A stretch of DNA of 64,000 nt from NCBI RefSeq assembly GCF_018449605.1, contig NZ_JAAVUW010000007.1, positions 186,001-250,000 of the forward strand, given 5' to 3'. Source of the DNA: Luteibacter sp. dw_328. GTDB taxonomy: Bacteria; Pseudomonadota; Gammaproteobacteria; Xanthomonadales; Rhodanobacteraceae. Under the pieces are notes generated by a model that made no database searches, had not been told where the DNA came from, and worked only from the letters and a program-made list of their open reading frames with translations. The first letter of the stretch is position 1, and every line of letters begins with the position of its first letter. Shown piece by piece: positions 1 to 8,002 of this stretch. The translations under genes and the position numbers were made by a program.

Positions 1-1
1 C

Positions 2-838
2 AGGCCAAGCGGTCAGCCGTGGTGGCGACTCGGGGCTAGATATCAGCTCGAAGAAAAGCTCCCGGATCATCCGGAAATATGGCATGCCTTCCAGGGAGCG
101 GACCACGCGCTTCGTGAACGGGATGAGGATCTTCGAAGCCGTCCCCTTTATGCCAACTTCCTTGGCGCCGACGCCTTCTTGCACGTTCATACGAATGCAC
201 ACGACACATCAAGACCGCGCGGTGCACAAGCGGTCATCCAGGAACGCGCTCCGGATCGAAAGCTGGCCGTCAATATCCTCTGCAGCATGCGGGAACTGAT
301 TCATTCGAAGGATGAATTCAGCACGTACCCCATCCCGTCGAAGCCGATGCCTCTCGTTGGCAGAGGCGAGAACAAACATGCCAAGATGCCGTCCGTCATC
401 GTCGAGGTCGGCTTCCACACGAATCCCGAGGATGCGCTTCTGCTTCGCAATAGCGAGTTCCAGGGTCTCGCCATGAGAGGCGTTGCGAAGGGCTACCGCT
501 TGTTCCGCGAAGGCAAGCCTTGCGAGGATTTCTCGGTCAAGCCCGTACTGCAAGCCTTTGGTCGCGTTGGGTATGACGTGCACCTTCCGGTCGAGTTGAC
601 GGGCAATCCAGCCTTTCCTATTCACGTAACGTCGCGGGCCTTGAACTGCTCGGGACGCTATTGCCATTCGAGGTCGGCGAGCTTGTTCAGTCAGGCCGAT
701 GTTGAAAAACACAGGGTCCAGTACCTGTGTACCCGCGATGATGTTGGCAAGCCGCTTGCGGAGATTTCGGTCGAAGCGAGAGACGCAGATGGCGTTGTGG
801 CAAAGCCCACTGTCTATAAAGTTGCTTGCGGCCGATGA
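2..838 (+). CDS. N-acetylmuramoyl-L-alanine amidase (Amidase_3), 5' end outside window
   Basis: The frame is open from the first bases of the window to the TGA at 836-838, so the N-terminus lies upstream. The visible 278 residues contain Amidase_3 hallmarks: a block reading SRPLYANFLGADAFLHVHTNA, resembling the RanlANxxxADlfiSIHaNA motif with a zinc-ligand His, and the motif VEVGFHTNPEDALLL, which carries the catalytic Glu. The family cleaves the amide bond between muramic acid and the stem peptide in the periplasm. After the enzyme domain there is an unassigned C-terminal tail of roughly 110 residues with several Cys, not typical of AmiC-type enzymes. Codon use looks less GC-biased than in the neighbours. 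Family assignment is fairly safe; substrate and role (cell separation, lysis or accessory) are not. Confidence 0.75.
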   Translation, partial: RPSGQPWWRLGARYQLEEKLPDHPEIWHAFQGADHALRERDEDLRSRPLYANFLGADAFLHVHTNAHDTSRPRGAQAVIQERAPDRKLAVNILCSMRELIHSKDEFSTYPIPSKPMPLVGRGENKHAKMPSVIVEVGFHTNPEDALLLRNSEFQGLAMRGVAKGYRLFREGKPCEDFSVKPVLQAFGRVGYDVHLPVELTGNPAFPIHVTSRALNCSGRYCHSRSASLFSQADVEKHRVQYLCTRDDVGKPLAEISVEARDADGVVAKPTVYKVACGR

Positions 839-892
839 GCGTTGTTGTGTGGCTCACGTGCATGACTTAGCTTGTGACGAACGACGGGGAGG

Positions 893-918
893 CCTCGCTG
901 CGAAGCGAGGTCTTTTTC
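893..918 (+). terminator. Rho-independent terminator after the amidase
   Basis: A 7-bp stem CCTCGCT/AGCGAGG closes a 4-nt loop and is followed by TCTTTTTC. It lies about 55 bp after the amidase stop codon in the right orientation. Confidence 0.75.
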
Positions 919-930
919 TTGCGTGAAAAA

Positions 931-998
931 TGTGGGAGCCGCTTCAGCGGCGAAAGCCAGGTCGCCTCAACCCATCGCCGGCATAGCCGGCTCCCACA
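931..998. repeat. REP-like inverted pair
   Basis: Starts TGTGGGAGCCG and ends CGGCTCCCACA, with an inner half-site palindrome GCCGCTTCAGCGGC. It is one of at least ten intergenic copies of the same short palindrome family in this window, sitting between convergent genes. Confidence 0.7.
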
Positions 999-1009
999 AA
1001 GAGCCGCCT

Positions 1010-1603
1010 CTACGCCGCATACGCGACAAACGTCATCGCCACCGCATTCATGCAGTAGCGCAGCCCGGTCGGATCCGGGCCGTCGTCGAACACATGCCCG
1101 AGATGCGCATCGCAGCGCGCGCACTTCACCTCGGTGCGCTCCTCGATCAGACTGCGGTCGGTGTTCTGCGCGATGTTCCGCTTCGAAATCGGCTGGTAGA
1201 AGCTCGGCCAGCCGGTGCCGGATTCGAACTTCGTCGCCGAGTCGTACAAGGCCGTATCGCAACAGATACAGCGGTACAGCCCGTTGGCGTGGCTTTCGTA
1301 GACCTTGCCGCCGCTATACGGCGCTTCGGTGCCCGCTTCACGGGTGACGTAATACGACTGCGTGCTGAGCTTCTCCTTCCATTGCTCCTCGGTCATCACG
1401 ACGCGGGGCAGGGAACGGGTGTCGATCAGCTTCTTGTTCGCGCCGAACTCGTCCAGCGTCACGTTACCGCCCTTGGGCCGTGGCGCGTCAGCAGCCATGG
1501 CGGGGCGCATGCCGCGCAGGATGAAGGGCAGGGAGATCGACGCGACCGCAGTCGCGGCGAAGACACCCAGGAAGCGGCGGCGGTCGGGATCGGTGCTGCG
1601 CAT
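1010..1603 (-). CDS. msrB: Tat-exported peptide-methionine (R)-S-oxide reductase MsrB
   Basis: A 197-aa protein that reduces methionine-R-sulfoxide in proteins. An N-terminal twin-arginine-type signal (DRRRFLG at residues 8-14, then a hydrophobic stretch ending near AMA-A at 36-39) predicts export of the folded enzyme to the periplasm. The SelR/MsrB fold follows. The zinc-binding CxxC pairs are C112/C115 (CICC) and C161/C164 (CARC), with GTGWPSF at 129-135, HLGHVFDDG at 167-175 and the catalytic Cys184 in RYCMNA. The ATG is preceded by a GGAGG-like purine run. Most MsrB proteins are cytosolic, so the Tat leader is notable. It probably repairs oxidised envelope proteins. Confidence 0.92.
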   Translation of the reverse strand: MRSTDPDRRRFLGVFAATAVASISLPFILRGMRPAMAADAPRPKGGNVTLDEFGANKKLIDTRSLPRVVMTEEQWKEKLSTQSYYVTREAGTEAPYSGGKVYESHANGLYRCICCDTALYDSATKFESGTGWPSFYQPISKRNIAQNTDRSLIEERTEVKCARCDAHLGHVFDDGPDPTGLRYCMNAVAMTFVAYAA

Positions 1604-1685
1604 GGAGCCTCCGTAAGCAAGGAAGGGCGCGAGATCGCGCCCTTCCCACTAAGACCGGGGTTTCCGCCTAAGGCTTACAGCGGCC

Positions 1686-2030
1686 TCAATCGTCCACCCA
1701 ATGGCACTCGCGGTGGGTCTCGTAGGTCGCGTTGTTGTTCTGGTGGGCTTTCTGAACCTGGTTGCCTACGACGCCGCCGGCAACGGCGCCACCCACGGTG
1801 GCCACGGTCTTGCCCTTGCCGTGACCGACCTGATTGCCCAGCAGGCCGCCCGCGACGGCACCGATGGCCGTACCGGCCACCCGGTGGTCGTCACTGGAGT
1901 TGATCTGCTTGGTTTCGACGTCGCGGCACTCCTGATGCTGGCTGCGGTGCTGGGCCTGGGCCGGCGGGGCAGACACGGCAGCGCCGGTGGCGAGTGCGAA
2001 TGCCGCAGCGGCGAGCAGATGGGTCTTCAT
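1686..2030 (-). CDS. Glycine-zipper 2TM (SlyB/Rcs-type) envelope protein
   Basis: A 114-aa protein with a signal peptide (hydrophobic residues 4-24, AQA cleavage region) and a glycine-zipper double segment: GTAIGAVAGGLLGNQVG followed by ATVGGAVAGGVVGNQV. This is the Gly-zipper_2TM / SlyB-like pattern of outer-membrane-associated proteins. Two Cys (in ECRDVE and RECHWVDD) flank the zipper and could form a disulfide. Its ATG overlaps the stop of the upstream YihY-like gene by 4 bp, so the two are translationally coupled. Function is unknown beyond an envelope association. Confidence 0.8.
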   Translation of the reverse strand: MKTHLLAAAAFALATGAAVSAPPAQAQHRSQHQECRDVETKQINSSDDHRVAGTAIGAVAGGLLGNQVGHGKGKTVATVGGAVAGGVVGNQVQKAHQNNNATYETHRECHWVDD

Positions 2031-2974
2031 GGCAGGTCCTCCTTCTCGGTGGCCTTCAGGGATACCGCCGCTACCGTGACGGGTGGGTCAATAGGCGCCT
2101 GGTCCGTCGATTTGGTCGACATCGCGTATGGCCGCGGTTTAATCGGCGTGCCACGGGCCTCCGCCACGGCCTCGGTCAGCTCCGCGCCGAGCAGCAGGAT
2201 CAACGCCGAGTAATAGACCCAGACCAGCAGCACCACGACGCCGCCGGCCGGACCGTAGGGGCCGCCCACGTTGCTGCGTTCCAGATAGATGCCGATGGCG
2301 AACTTGCCGATGGCGAAGAGCAGGGCGGTCAGGCTGGCGCCGATCATGGCATCGCGCCATTCGATCACCGCATCCGGCAACACCTTGTAGATGGCGCCGA
2401 AGATCAGCACGAACACGCCAAAAGAGACGACCATCTCCAGCACGTTCCAGCCCGTCGTCCCGCCGCGCACGAAGACGGCGATCATCGCACTGGCCGAAAA
2501 CGAGATCACCAGCAGGAAGGCCAGGGAGAGGAGGAGGCCCAGCGCATGAAGACGTGCGCGCAGCCAGCCGAGAATCGCGTGGCTGGCCTTGCCCGGCCGT
2601 GGCTGCAGGCTCCACACGCGGTTCAGGGCGCCCTGGAGCTGGGCGAAGACCGCTGAGGCACCGACCAGGGTCACGCCCAGGCCGATCACGCCGGCCATGC
2701 TGCCGACACTGGGCTTCTGCTTGGCATTCTCGATCACCAGACGCACGGCCTCGGAGGCCCGCGCCCCGACCAGCCCGTTGAGGCTGTCGATCAGCTGCGC
2801 CTGCCATTCCGGGCGGAGCGAAGCCACCACCCAAAGCAGGAGTACCAGCAGGGGCGCGAACGACAGCGCGGAATAGAAGGCCAGGGCGGCCGCCCGGGTC
2901 ATGAGCTCGTCGTCGCTGAAGCCCTTCGCCGTGGTGCGGACCACGGTCAAGCCGAGTTTTAGCCTTGAATGCAC
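2027..2974 (-). CDS. YihY/BrkB family inner-membrane protein
   Basis: A 315-aa protein with about six hydrophobic segments. It has the YihY/virulence-factor BrkB signature: AAALAFYSALSFAPLLVLLL near residues 28-47, AVFAQLQGALNRVW near 128-141, and GGPYGPAGGVVVLLVWVYYSALILLLGAELT in the last third. The family was once called ribonuclease BN by mistake; its true role is not established. The start is GTG with GGAG upstream. The C-terminal tail is hydrophilic and probably cytosolic. It overlaps the glycine-zipper gene by 4 bp (ATGA). Confidence 0.88.
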   Translation of the reverse strand: MHSRLKLGLTVVRTTAKGFSDDELMTRAAALAFYSALSFAPLLVLLLWVVASLRPEWQAQLIDSLNGLVGARASEAVRLVIENAKQKPSVGSMAGVIGLGVTLVGASAVFAQLQGALNRVWSLQPRPGKASHAILGWLRARLHALGLLLSLAFLLVISFSASAMIAVFVRGGTTGWNVLEMVVSFGVFVLIFGAIYKVLPDAVIEWRDAMIGASLTALLFAIGKFAIGIYLERSNVGGPYGPAGGVVVLLVWVYYSALILLLGAELTEAVAEARGTPIKPRPYAMSTKSTDQAPIDPPVTVAAVSLKATEKEDLP

Positions 2975-3055
2975 GCGTCGGTCTCCGTTTTCTCGCTAGC
3001 AAGCCCAGCTTCGCGGTGGCAACGCGAAAATCGCGTGGAGTGGCACCTGAGCTCG

Positions 3056-3138
3056 TGTAGGAGCCGATTCATCGGCGATCCCGCGGCAGCGGGCCCGGTC
3101 GTGGCGAGCACCCGTTCGCCGATGAATCGGCTCCTACA
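3056..3138. repeat. REP-like inverted pair
   Basis: TGTAGGAGCCGATTCATCGGCGA at the left and its near-complement at the right enclose a CCCGCGGCAGCGGG palindrome. The same architecture recurs at 21507-21590 and 22390-22472. Confidence 0.8.
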
Positions 3139-3856
3139 AGGAGCGCGGGCCGGGGGCCGTGTGCATTCGGGCGATGGCGCCAGGGATGCCCTCGGCGCCC
3201 TTCACCTCGATCACGCGCTCGTTCATGGCGAAGTCGGTGTCGGTCTCATACGACCAGGTGCTGTGGTAAGGCATGTAAACGCCCCAGCCGCCGAGTTCGA
3301 CGACCGGCGCGATGTCCGAACGCAGCGAGTTGCCGACCATGGCGAAACGGTCCGGAGTGACATCGAACTCGCGGAACAGCCGTGCGTAGGCGGCAGGGTC
3401 TTTTTCCGAGACGATCTCAATGCGGTGGAAGACGTCGGCGAGGCCGCAGCGGGCTACCTTGTATTCCTGGTGGAAGAGGTCGCCCTTCGTGATGAGGACC
3501 ACGCGATGGTCGCGGGCCACGGTTTCGACCGCCTCACGAATACCCGGTAGCAGCTCGACCGGGTGAGCGAGTACGTCCTTGCCCAGGCGCACGACGCGAT
3601 GGATGTCCTGGGCCTCCACACGGCCTTCGGTGAGCTCGATGGCCGATTCGATCATCGACAGCGTCATGCCCTTGGCACCGTAGCCGAACAGCTTGATATT
3701 GCCGCGTTCGGTGTCGAGCAGCGCCTCGCGAAGGCCCTCACGGCCGAGGTCGATATAACGTCCGAGGATGGCCTCGAACTCGTCCTGCGCACGGTCGTAG
3801 AACTCCTGGCTGTGCCAGAGCGTATCGTCGCCGTCGAAGCCGACCAGGTCGATCAT
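3134..3856 (-). CDS. HAD family hydrolase
   Basis: A 240-aa HAD-superfamily phosphatase-like protein. Motif I is GFDGDDTLW (nucleophile Asp8, acid/base Asp10), motif II is VLITKGD, and motif III/IV is EKDPAAY followed by MVGNSLRSDI. A cap domain occupies roughly residues 20-100. The ATG at 3856 is chosen because motif I normally begins within the first ten residues; an in-frame extension to 3907 adds residues with no homology signal. The substrate cannot be inferred. The 3' end runs into the flanking REP element. Confidence 0.87.
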   Translation of the reverse strand: MIDLVGFDGDDTLWHSQEFYDRAQDEFEAILGRYIDLGREGLREALLDTERGNIKLFGYGAKGMTLSMIESAIELTEGRVEAQDIHRVVRLGKDVLAHPVELLPGIREAVETVARDHRVVLITKGDLFHQEYKVARCGLADVFHRIEIVSEKDPAAYARLFREFDVTPDRFAMVGNSLRSDIAPVVELGGWGVYMPYHSTWSYETDTDFAMNERVIEVKGAEGIPGAIARMHTAPGPRSL

Positions 3857-3906
3857 GGGTGCAAGATCCGGAGTTTGGCGGTGGGGTAGGATAGCGCGAG
3901 CATCCA

Positions 3907-3929
3907 TTCGCCGATGAATCGGCTACCAC
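3907..3929. repeat. Single REP-like half-site
   Basis: TCGCCGATGAATCGGCT plus ACCACG: one half of the repeat family, degenerate at the outer end, between the divergent HAD and CPXCG genes. Confidence 0.55.
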
Positions 3930-3951
3930 GAAGCGCGCTACGAGAAACATC

Positions 3952-4149
3952 ATGCCCGGCTATGAATTCACCGACATCGCTTGCCCGTATTGCGGCGAAA
4001 CCATCGAGGTTGCGGTCGATACATCGGGCGGCAGCCAGACCTATATCGAGGATTGCCAGGTGTGCTGCCGGCCGATCGTGATGCGGCTGGTGGTGGATGA
4101 GGGGGACGAGAGTTTCGACCTGACCGCGTCGGCCGAGAATGATGGGTGA
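3952..4149 (+). CDS. CPXCG-motif cysteine-rich protein
   Basis: A 65-aa protein with a CPYCG motif (Cys11, Cys14) and a second pair in DCQVCCRPI (Cys35, Cys38/39), spaced as in a zinc ribbon. It matches the small CPXCG-motif cysteine-rich family common in gammaproteobacteria. The acidic C-terminus follows the family pattern. Function is unknown; it is likely cytosolic and metal-binding. Confidence 0.85.
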   Translation: MPGYEFTDIACPYCGETIEVAVDTSGGSQTYIEDCQVCCRPIVMRLVVDEGDESFDLTASAENDG

Positions 4150-4161
4150 TCGTGGAGAGCG

Positions 4162-4179
4162 TCGCCGATTCATCGGCGA
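4162..4179. repeat. Perfect short palindrome of the REP-like family
   Basis: TCGCCGAT-TC-ATCGGCGA, an 18-bp hairpin 12 bp after the CPXCG stop. It matches the core of the dispersed repeats and may serve as a 3' hairpin. Confidence 0.6.
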
Positions 4180-4363
4180 ATGAAAAACACTACCCGGATT
4201 CATCCGGGCCTTAGCAAAAAAAGGTTCTTCGCGGATTACCGGGGCCCGGGCACTCGGCTTTCAGGCCGGGCATGCTTCGTCACCTCGCACGTAGCACGTG
4301 GCTCGCCTTCGGCCTCGCGGGCTCGGCGTTGCCATCGCTCTCTACACTTGGGCGTTTCGCGGG

Positions 4364-4505
4364 GAGACCTTGGTGCCCACCCTCGCTGCTCAGACACGTC
4401 CTCCGCGTTCGAAAAGGACGGCCGCTCGCGCGGCCCATGTACTTAACTGGCCTACGGCCGCTCCACTTGTGCGGAACTCGCCTCGAGGGTGGACACCAAG
4501 GTCTC
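4364..4505. repeat. 142-bp palindrome-bounded element, copy 1
   Basis: Bounded by 22-bp inverted ends (one mismatch) containing GGTGCCCACCCTCG. Internal features are the hairpin GGCCGCTCGCGCGGCC and the conserved strings GCTCAGACACGTCCTCCGCG and CTCCACTTGTGCGGAACTCG. It is related, in inverse orientation, to 4753-4896. No protein frame is convincing across it. It may be a MITE-like unit or a structured RNA or DNA element. Confidence 0.7.
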
Positions 4506-4752
4506 TCACGACGATACGGTCAGCTGGACGGAGTGCCGTTGGCCGTGGGTGTTGCCGCCGAAGCTGGCTGTTACGACGGTCGTGCAGATACGTCATTCCC
4601 GGCGCGGCGAGCGTTTTCCTCACCGCTGCACGACTCGCACGGATGATCTCGGCACGCTGGGGCCGACCGTTTGGCGGTGGCGATGGCGAGGAGCCAGCAG
4701 CCGAAGCGGCGCTGCTTTGTCGGCTCGACCCACACGAACCTCAAGGATGGGA
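4506..4752. other. Non-coding spacer between the two palindromic elements
   Basis: About 247 bp in which no reading frame shows a recognisable product, start signal or consistent codon bias. It could be a decayed gene or the cargo of a composite element. Confidence 0.4.
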
Positions 4753-4896
4753 AGAGCCTTCGGTGCCCACCCTCGAGGCGAGTTCCGCACAAGTGGAGCG
4801 GCCGCAGGCCAAATAAGTACACGGCCGCGCAGCGGCCTTTCCGGTACGAAACGCGGAGGACGTGTCTGAGCAGCGAGGGTGGGCACCGAAGGCTCT
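4753..4896. repeat. 144-bp palindrome-bounded element, copy 2 (inverted)
   Basis: Bounded by perfect 23-bp inverted ends with the same GGTGCCCACCCTCG core. Read on the minus strand it aligns almost base for base with 4364-4505 except for the loop near the centre. The outermost bases differ from copy 1 yet still pair within this copy. Confidence 0.72.
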
Positions 4897-4939
4897 GCGC
4901 CTCACCGTCTTCGGCGTCCCCGGGATTCCGCGATGAACC

Positions 4940-4972
4940 AAAAAAAAGAGGCCCGGGTTTCCCCGAGCCTCT
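4940..4972 (-). terminator. Rho-independent terminator of the porin gene
   Basis: On the minus strand, AGAGGCTCGGG-GAAA-CCCGGGCCTCT is followed by a run of eight or more T. It lies about 30 bp after the OprB stop. Confidence 0.92.
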
Positions 4973-5001
4973 GACAAGTCAAGCCTGAGCTTTTCTTCTT
5001 T

Positions 5002-6336
5002 TTAGAACGCGACGCTGGTCTTCAGACCAAGAACGAAAGCGTTGTTACGCTGGCTGCTGCCACCCGGATCCTGGATGTACTGGAGGTTCGGGCGGATCGC
5101 GATCGAGGGAATCGGCGACCAGCTGTAGAACACTTCAGACACGCGCTCGTAGCCACGGTTGACGATCGTGTTCGAACCCGTGATCTCGTTGATCAGGCGC
5201 TGGTTCTTCGCGGCGTAACCACTGGCGTACGAACCACCGAAGGCGGCGCCGATGAAGTCGTTCGGGCGACCGAACGGGCCCTTGTACTCCATGCCGAGCG
5301 CGACCTGGTTGTTCGTGGCCGAGGTAGCGTGGTCGGCGGACGTGATGTTCAGGAACACCGTCGCGCCTTCACCGCCAGCCGTACCCGTGACCTGCTGCGA
5401 GAACGTGATCCACGCACCCTTGCGACCGTCGTGCTGCAGCGGCTGTGCACCGGTGAGCGCGATCGGCTCGTGGTTGGCGTCGAGGTAGAGATCGTTGCCG
5501 TGCGAGGTGTTGTACCAGACGCCGACGCGGTACGAACCCGGCAGGCCGTTGACGGTCGGCTTCCAGCCGAACTCCAGCGGAATCAGCGCGCCGGTGGTGC
5601 CGCTCGGGAAGGCCGGCAGGAGGCCCTTCTCTTCGGCGTACGTGTCGTCGACGTACTTCGGGTTCACCTGGTAGCCGGCGATCTGCACCCAGGTGTTTTC
5701 CGACGTCGCATACTTCACGACCGCGGCCCACTGGCTGGTCGGCCAGTTGACCCAGTAGTCGCCCACGATATTACCCGGCTGGGCACCGCAGAACGTCAGG
5801 TTCTGGAAGTCGCACGAGAACTGGTTGACGTCTTCGCCCACCGGCAGACGACCCAGCTTCACGGTCAGGCGATCGTCCAGGAACTTCTGCTCGAGAGCGA
5901 AGATCGTCAGATGCCAGGTCTGGCCACGACCGTAGACTTCCTGAATGAGCTGGTTGTTGCCGATGTTTGCGTCGGCGCCGAGGTTGCGGCCGTTACGGTC
6001 GGTCACGACGATGGTGAACTTCGCACCATTCCAACCCCAGAGCTTCTGGAGATCGAACGAGGTGCCGAGCTTCCACTGGTCGGTGTAGCGGGTGATCTCG
6101 CGGTCACCACCGGAGTAGTTGTGCGCGAGTTCCGAGCCGTAGCCCAGATCGAAGGTGACGCCTTCATCGGCGAGACGCGAGCGGGTGCCGCCCCAATCAC
6201 CGAAGAGGTACTTGCTGGTCGACATGTCGCTGAAGTCGGACTTCATCGTGTCGTCTGCGTGAGCGGCGGTAGCGCCGAGACCGAGGCAAGCGAGCATCAG
6301 ACCGGCGAGGGGACGCTTAGAAAAATGATTGAGCAT
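5002..6336 (-). CDS. oprB: Carbohydrate-selective porin OprB
   Basis: A 444-aa outer-membrane porin. A signal peptide (residues 1-27, cleavage after AHA) precedes the OprB family motif YLFGDWGGTRSRLADEGV at about 43-60. The rest is a beta-barrel pattern ending in ...LGLKTSVAF with the C-terminal Phe used by the BAM complex. OprB porins admit monosaccharides and related polyols. Placed just after the iolA/mmsA gene, it is likely the outer-membrane entry route for inositol. The ATG has a strong GGGAGAAGGG Shine-Dalgarno, and the AT-rich 116-bp gap upstream probably holds its own promoter. Confidence 0.92.
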   Translation of the reverse strand: MLNHFSKRPLAGLMLACLGLGATAAHADDTMKSDFSDMSTSKYLFGDWGGTRSRLADEGVTFDLGYGSELAHNYSGGDREITRYTDQWKLGTSFDLQKLWGWNGAKFTIVVTDRNGRNLGADANIGNNQLIQEVYGRGQTWHLTIFALEQKFLDDRLTVKLGRLPVGEDVNQFSCDFQNLTFCGAQPGNIVGDYWVNWPTSQWAAVVKYATSENTWVQIAGYQVNPKYVDDTYAEEKGLLPAFPSGTTGALIPLEFGWKPTVNGLPGSYRVGVWYNTSHGNDLYLDANHEPIALTGAQPLQHDGRKGAWITFSQQVTGTAGGEGATVFLNITSADHATSATNNQVALGMEYKGPFGRPNDFIGAAFGGSYASGYAAKNQRLINEITGSNTIVNRGYERVSEVFYSWSPIPSIAIRPNLQYIQDPGGSSQRNNAFVLGLKTSVAF

Positions 6337-6452
6337 TTACCCTTCTCCCTGAAAAAATTTAAGCTTTTTAGTTTGTGGCTTTTGATTATTTAAGTTGCAA
6401 CGCACAATACTCCCCGTGCATTCAACCGCCGCATTCTAGTGTTTTTGTCGTA
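6337..6452 (-). promoter_or_regulatory. Probable oprB promoter region
   Basis: An AT-rich gap (unusual for this window) between iolA/mmsA and oprB. On the minus strand it contains TTGTGCGTTGCAACTTAAATAATC, including the palindrome GTTGCAAC, which is partly shared with the divergent iol control region (TTGCAA near 16679). Exact -35/-10 boxes are not certain. Confidence 0.4.
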
Positions 6453-7976
6453 CTAATGTGTGGGCATCGCGAATTCCGCGCCAGCGCTTTCATCGTGGTT
6501 CAGCCAACGCTGTGTAACGGCCTTCTGTTTTGTGTAAAAGCGCACGGATTCAGGGCCGTGCGCGTGGTGATCTCCCATGAGACTCTTCTTCCATCCACCA
6601 AAGCTATGGAATGCCATGGGAACCGGGATAGGCACGTTCACGCCAATCATGCCTACCTGAACACGATGCGCAAATTCTCGCGCTATTTGTCCGTCGCGCG
6701 TGAAGATCGCCGTGCCATTACCATATTCATGTTCGTCGACCAGCTTCAATGCACTGGCAAAGTCAGGCACGCGAACCACGCAAAGCACCGGGCCGAAAAT
6801 CTCTTCTTTGTAAATACGCATGGCCGGTGTGACGCGGTCGAACAGCGTGCCGCCGACGAAGAATCCCTGCTCACACCCGGCGACCTGGTAGCCACGGCCA
6901 TCCACGACGAGCTCGGCGCCCGAGGCGACACCGTCGTCGATGTAGCCGGTGATGCGGTCCTTGTGGATACCGGTGACCACCGGACCCATCTCCACGGTTT
7001 CGTCCATGCCGTTGCCGATACGCAACGCTTTCACGCGCGGTGCGAGCCGGGCCACCAATGCGTCCGCGGTCGCTTCACCGACGGCGACCGCGACCGAGAT
7101 CGCCATGCAACGCTCGCCGGCGGCGCCGTAGCCCGCGCCGATCAGGGCATCGGCGGTCTTGTCCAGATCGGCATCCGGCATGATGACCATATGGTTCTTC
7201 GCGCCACCAAGTGCCTGCACGCGCTTGCCCTGGGAGGTGCCGCGGGCATAGATGTATTCAGCGATCGGCGTCGAGCCGACGAAGCTCACCGCGCGCACCA
7301 GTTCGTGGTCGAGCAGCGCATCCACGGCGGTCTTGTCGCCGTTGACCACGTTGAACACGCCATCGGGAAGGCCGGCTTCCTTGAGCAGCTTGGCCAGTTC
7401 CACCGCGAGCGAGGGATCGCGCTCGGAGGGCTTGAGCACGAAGGTGTTGCCGCAGGCGATCGCCATCGGGAACATCCACATGGGCACCATCGCCGGGAAG
7501 TTGAACGGCGTGATGCCGACACAGACGCCGATGGCCTGGCGCATGGTCCAGGCATCGATGCCATTGGCGATCTGCTCGGTGTACTCGCCCTTGAGCAGTT
7601 CGGGGATGCCGCAGGCGTATTCGACCACTTCGAGGCCGCGCACGATTTCACCCTTTGCGTCCGACAGCACCTTGCCGTGCTCGGCGACGATGACGCGCGA
7701 GAGGCGGTCCATGTCGCGCTCGATCAGTTCCTTGAGGCGAAACATGACGCGCGCACGCTTGAGCGGAGGAAGCTGCGACCAGGCGGGGAACGCGTTATGC
7801 GCGGCGCGCACGGCATGGTCGACATCGGCGACGGAGGCGAGATCGACCTCGGAAGCGACGACGCCGCGCGCCGGGTCGTAGACCGGCGCGGTGCCTGAGG
7901 GCGTACCGGCATACGGCTTGCCGGCGATGAAGTGACCGATGCGGGGGAGGGTGTTGCGGGAGGGCTGGGCGGACAT
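6453..7976 (-). CDS. mmsA: CoA-acylating methylmalonate-semialdehyde dehydrogenase
   Basis: A 507-aa aldehyde dehydrogenase that oxidises malonate or methylmalonate semialdehyde with CoA and NAD, giving acetyl-CoA or propionyl-CoA and CO2; it is the last enzyme of inositol breakdown (IolA). The N-terminus reads [13 protein letters not shown]. Further motifs are [24 protein letters not shown] for the Rossmann/NAD region, [11 protein letters not shown], and the catalytic Cys in [17 protein letters not shown], diagnostic of the CoA-acylating MMSDH clade. The start at 7976 is the ATG beginning MSAQPSR; longer frames extend into iolB. It is 26 bp from iolB in the same operon. Confidence 0.94.
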   Translation of the reverse strand: MSAQPSRNTLPRIGHFIAGKPYAGTPSGTAPVYDPARGVVASEVDLASVADVDHAVRAAHNAFPAWSQLPPLKRARVMFRLKELIERDMDRLSRVIVAEHGKVLSDAKGEIVRGLEVVEYACGIPELLKGEYTEQIANGIDAWTMRQAIGVCVGITPFNFPAMVPMWMFPMAIACGNTFVLKPSERDPSLAVELAKLLKEAGLPDGVFNVVNGDKTAVDALLDHELVRAVSFVGSTPIAEYIYARGTSQGKRVQALGGAKNHMVIMPDADLDKTADALIGAGYGAAGERCMAISVAVAVGEATADALVARLAPRVKALRIGNGMDETVEMGPVVTGIHKDRITGYIDDGVASGAELVVDGRGYQVAGCEQGFFVGGTLFDRVTPAMRIYKEEIFGPVLCVVRVPDFASALKLVDEHEYGNGTAIFTRDGQIAREFAHRVQVGMIGVNVPIPVPMAFHSFGGWKKSLMGDHHAHGPESVRFYTKQKAVTQRWLNHDESAGAEFAMPTH

Positions 7977-8002
7977 GAGGTGGTTTCTCCGATCGCGGCG
8001 CC

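Noticed and set aside
923-1903. Long plus-strand frame opposite msrB and the glycine-zipper gene
   Set aside because: It is a shadow of well-supported minus-strand genes; its translation is low-complexity and lacks a domain.
4364-4896. A complete insertion sequence
   Set aside because: No transposase gene or clear target-site duplication was seen; only palindrome-bounded short units.
4272-4988. Several overlapping open frames in the gene-free stretch (for example 4298-4816, 4489-4869)
   Set aside because: They run through the inverted palindromic elements, have no recognisable motif, and are rich in Arg/Pro/Ala as expected for chance frames in GC-rich DNA.
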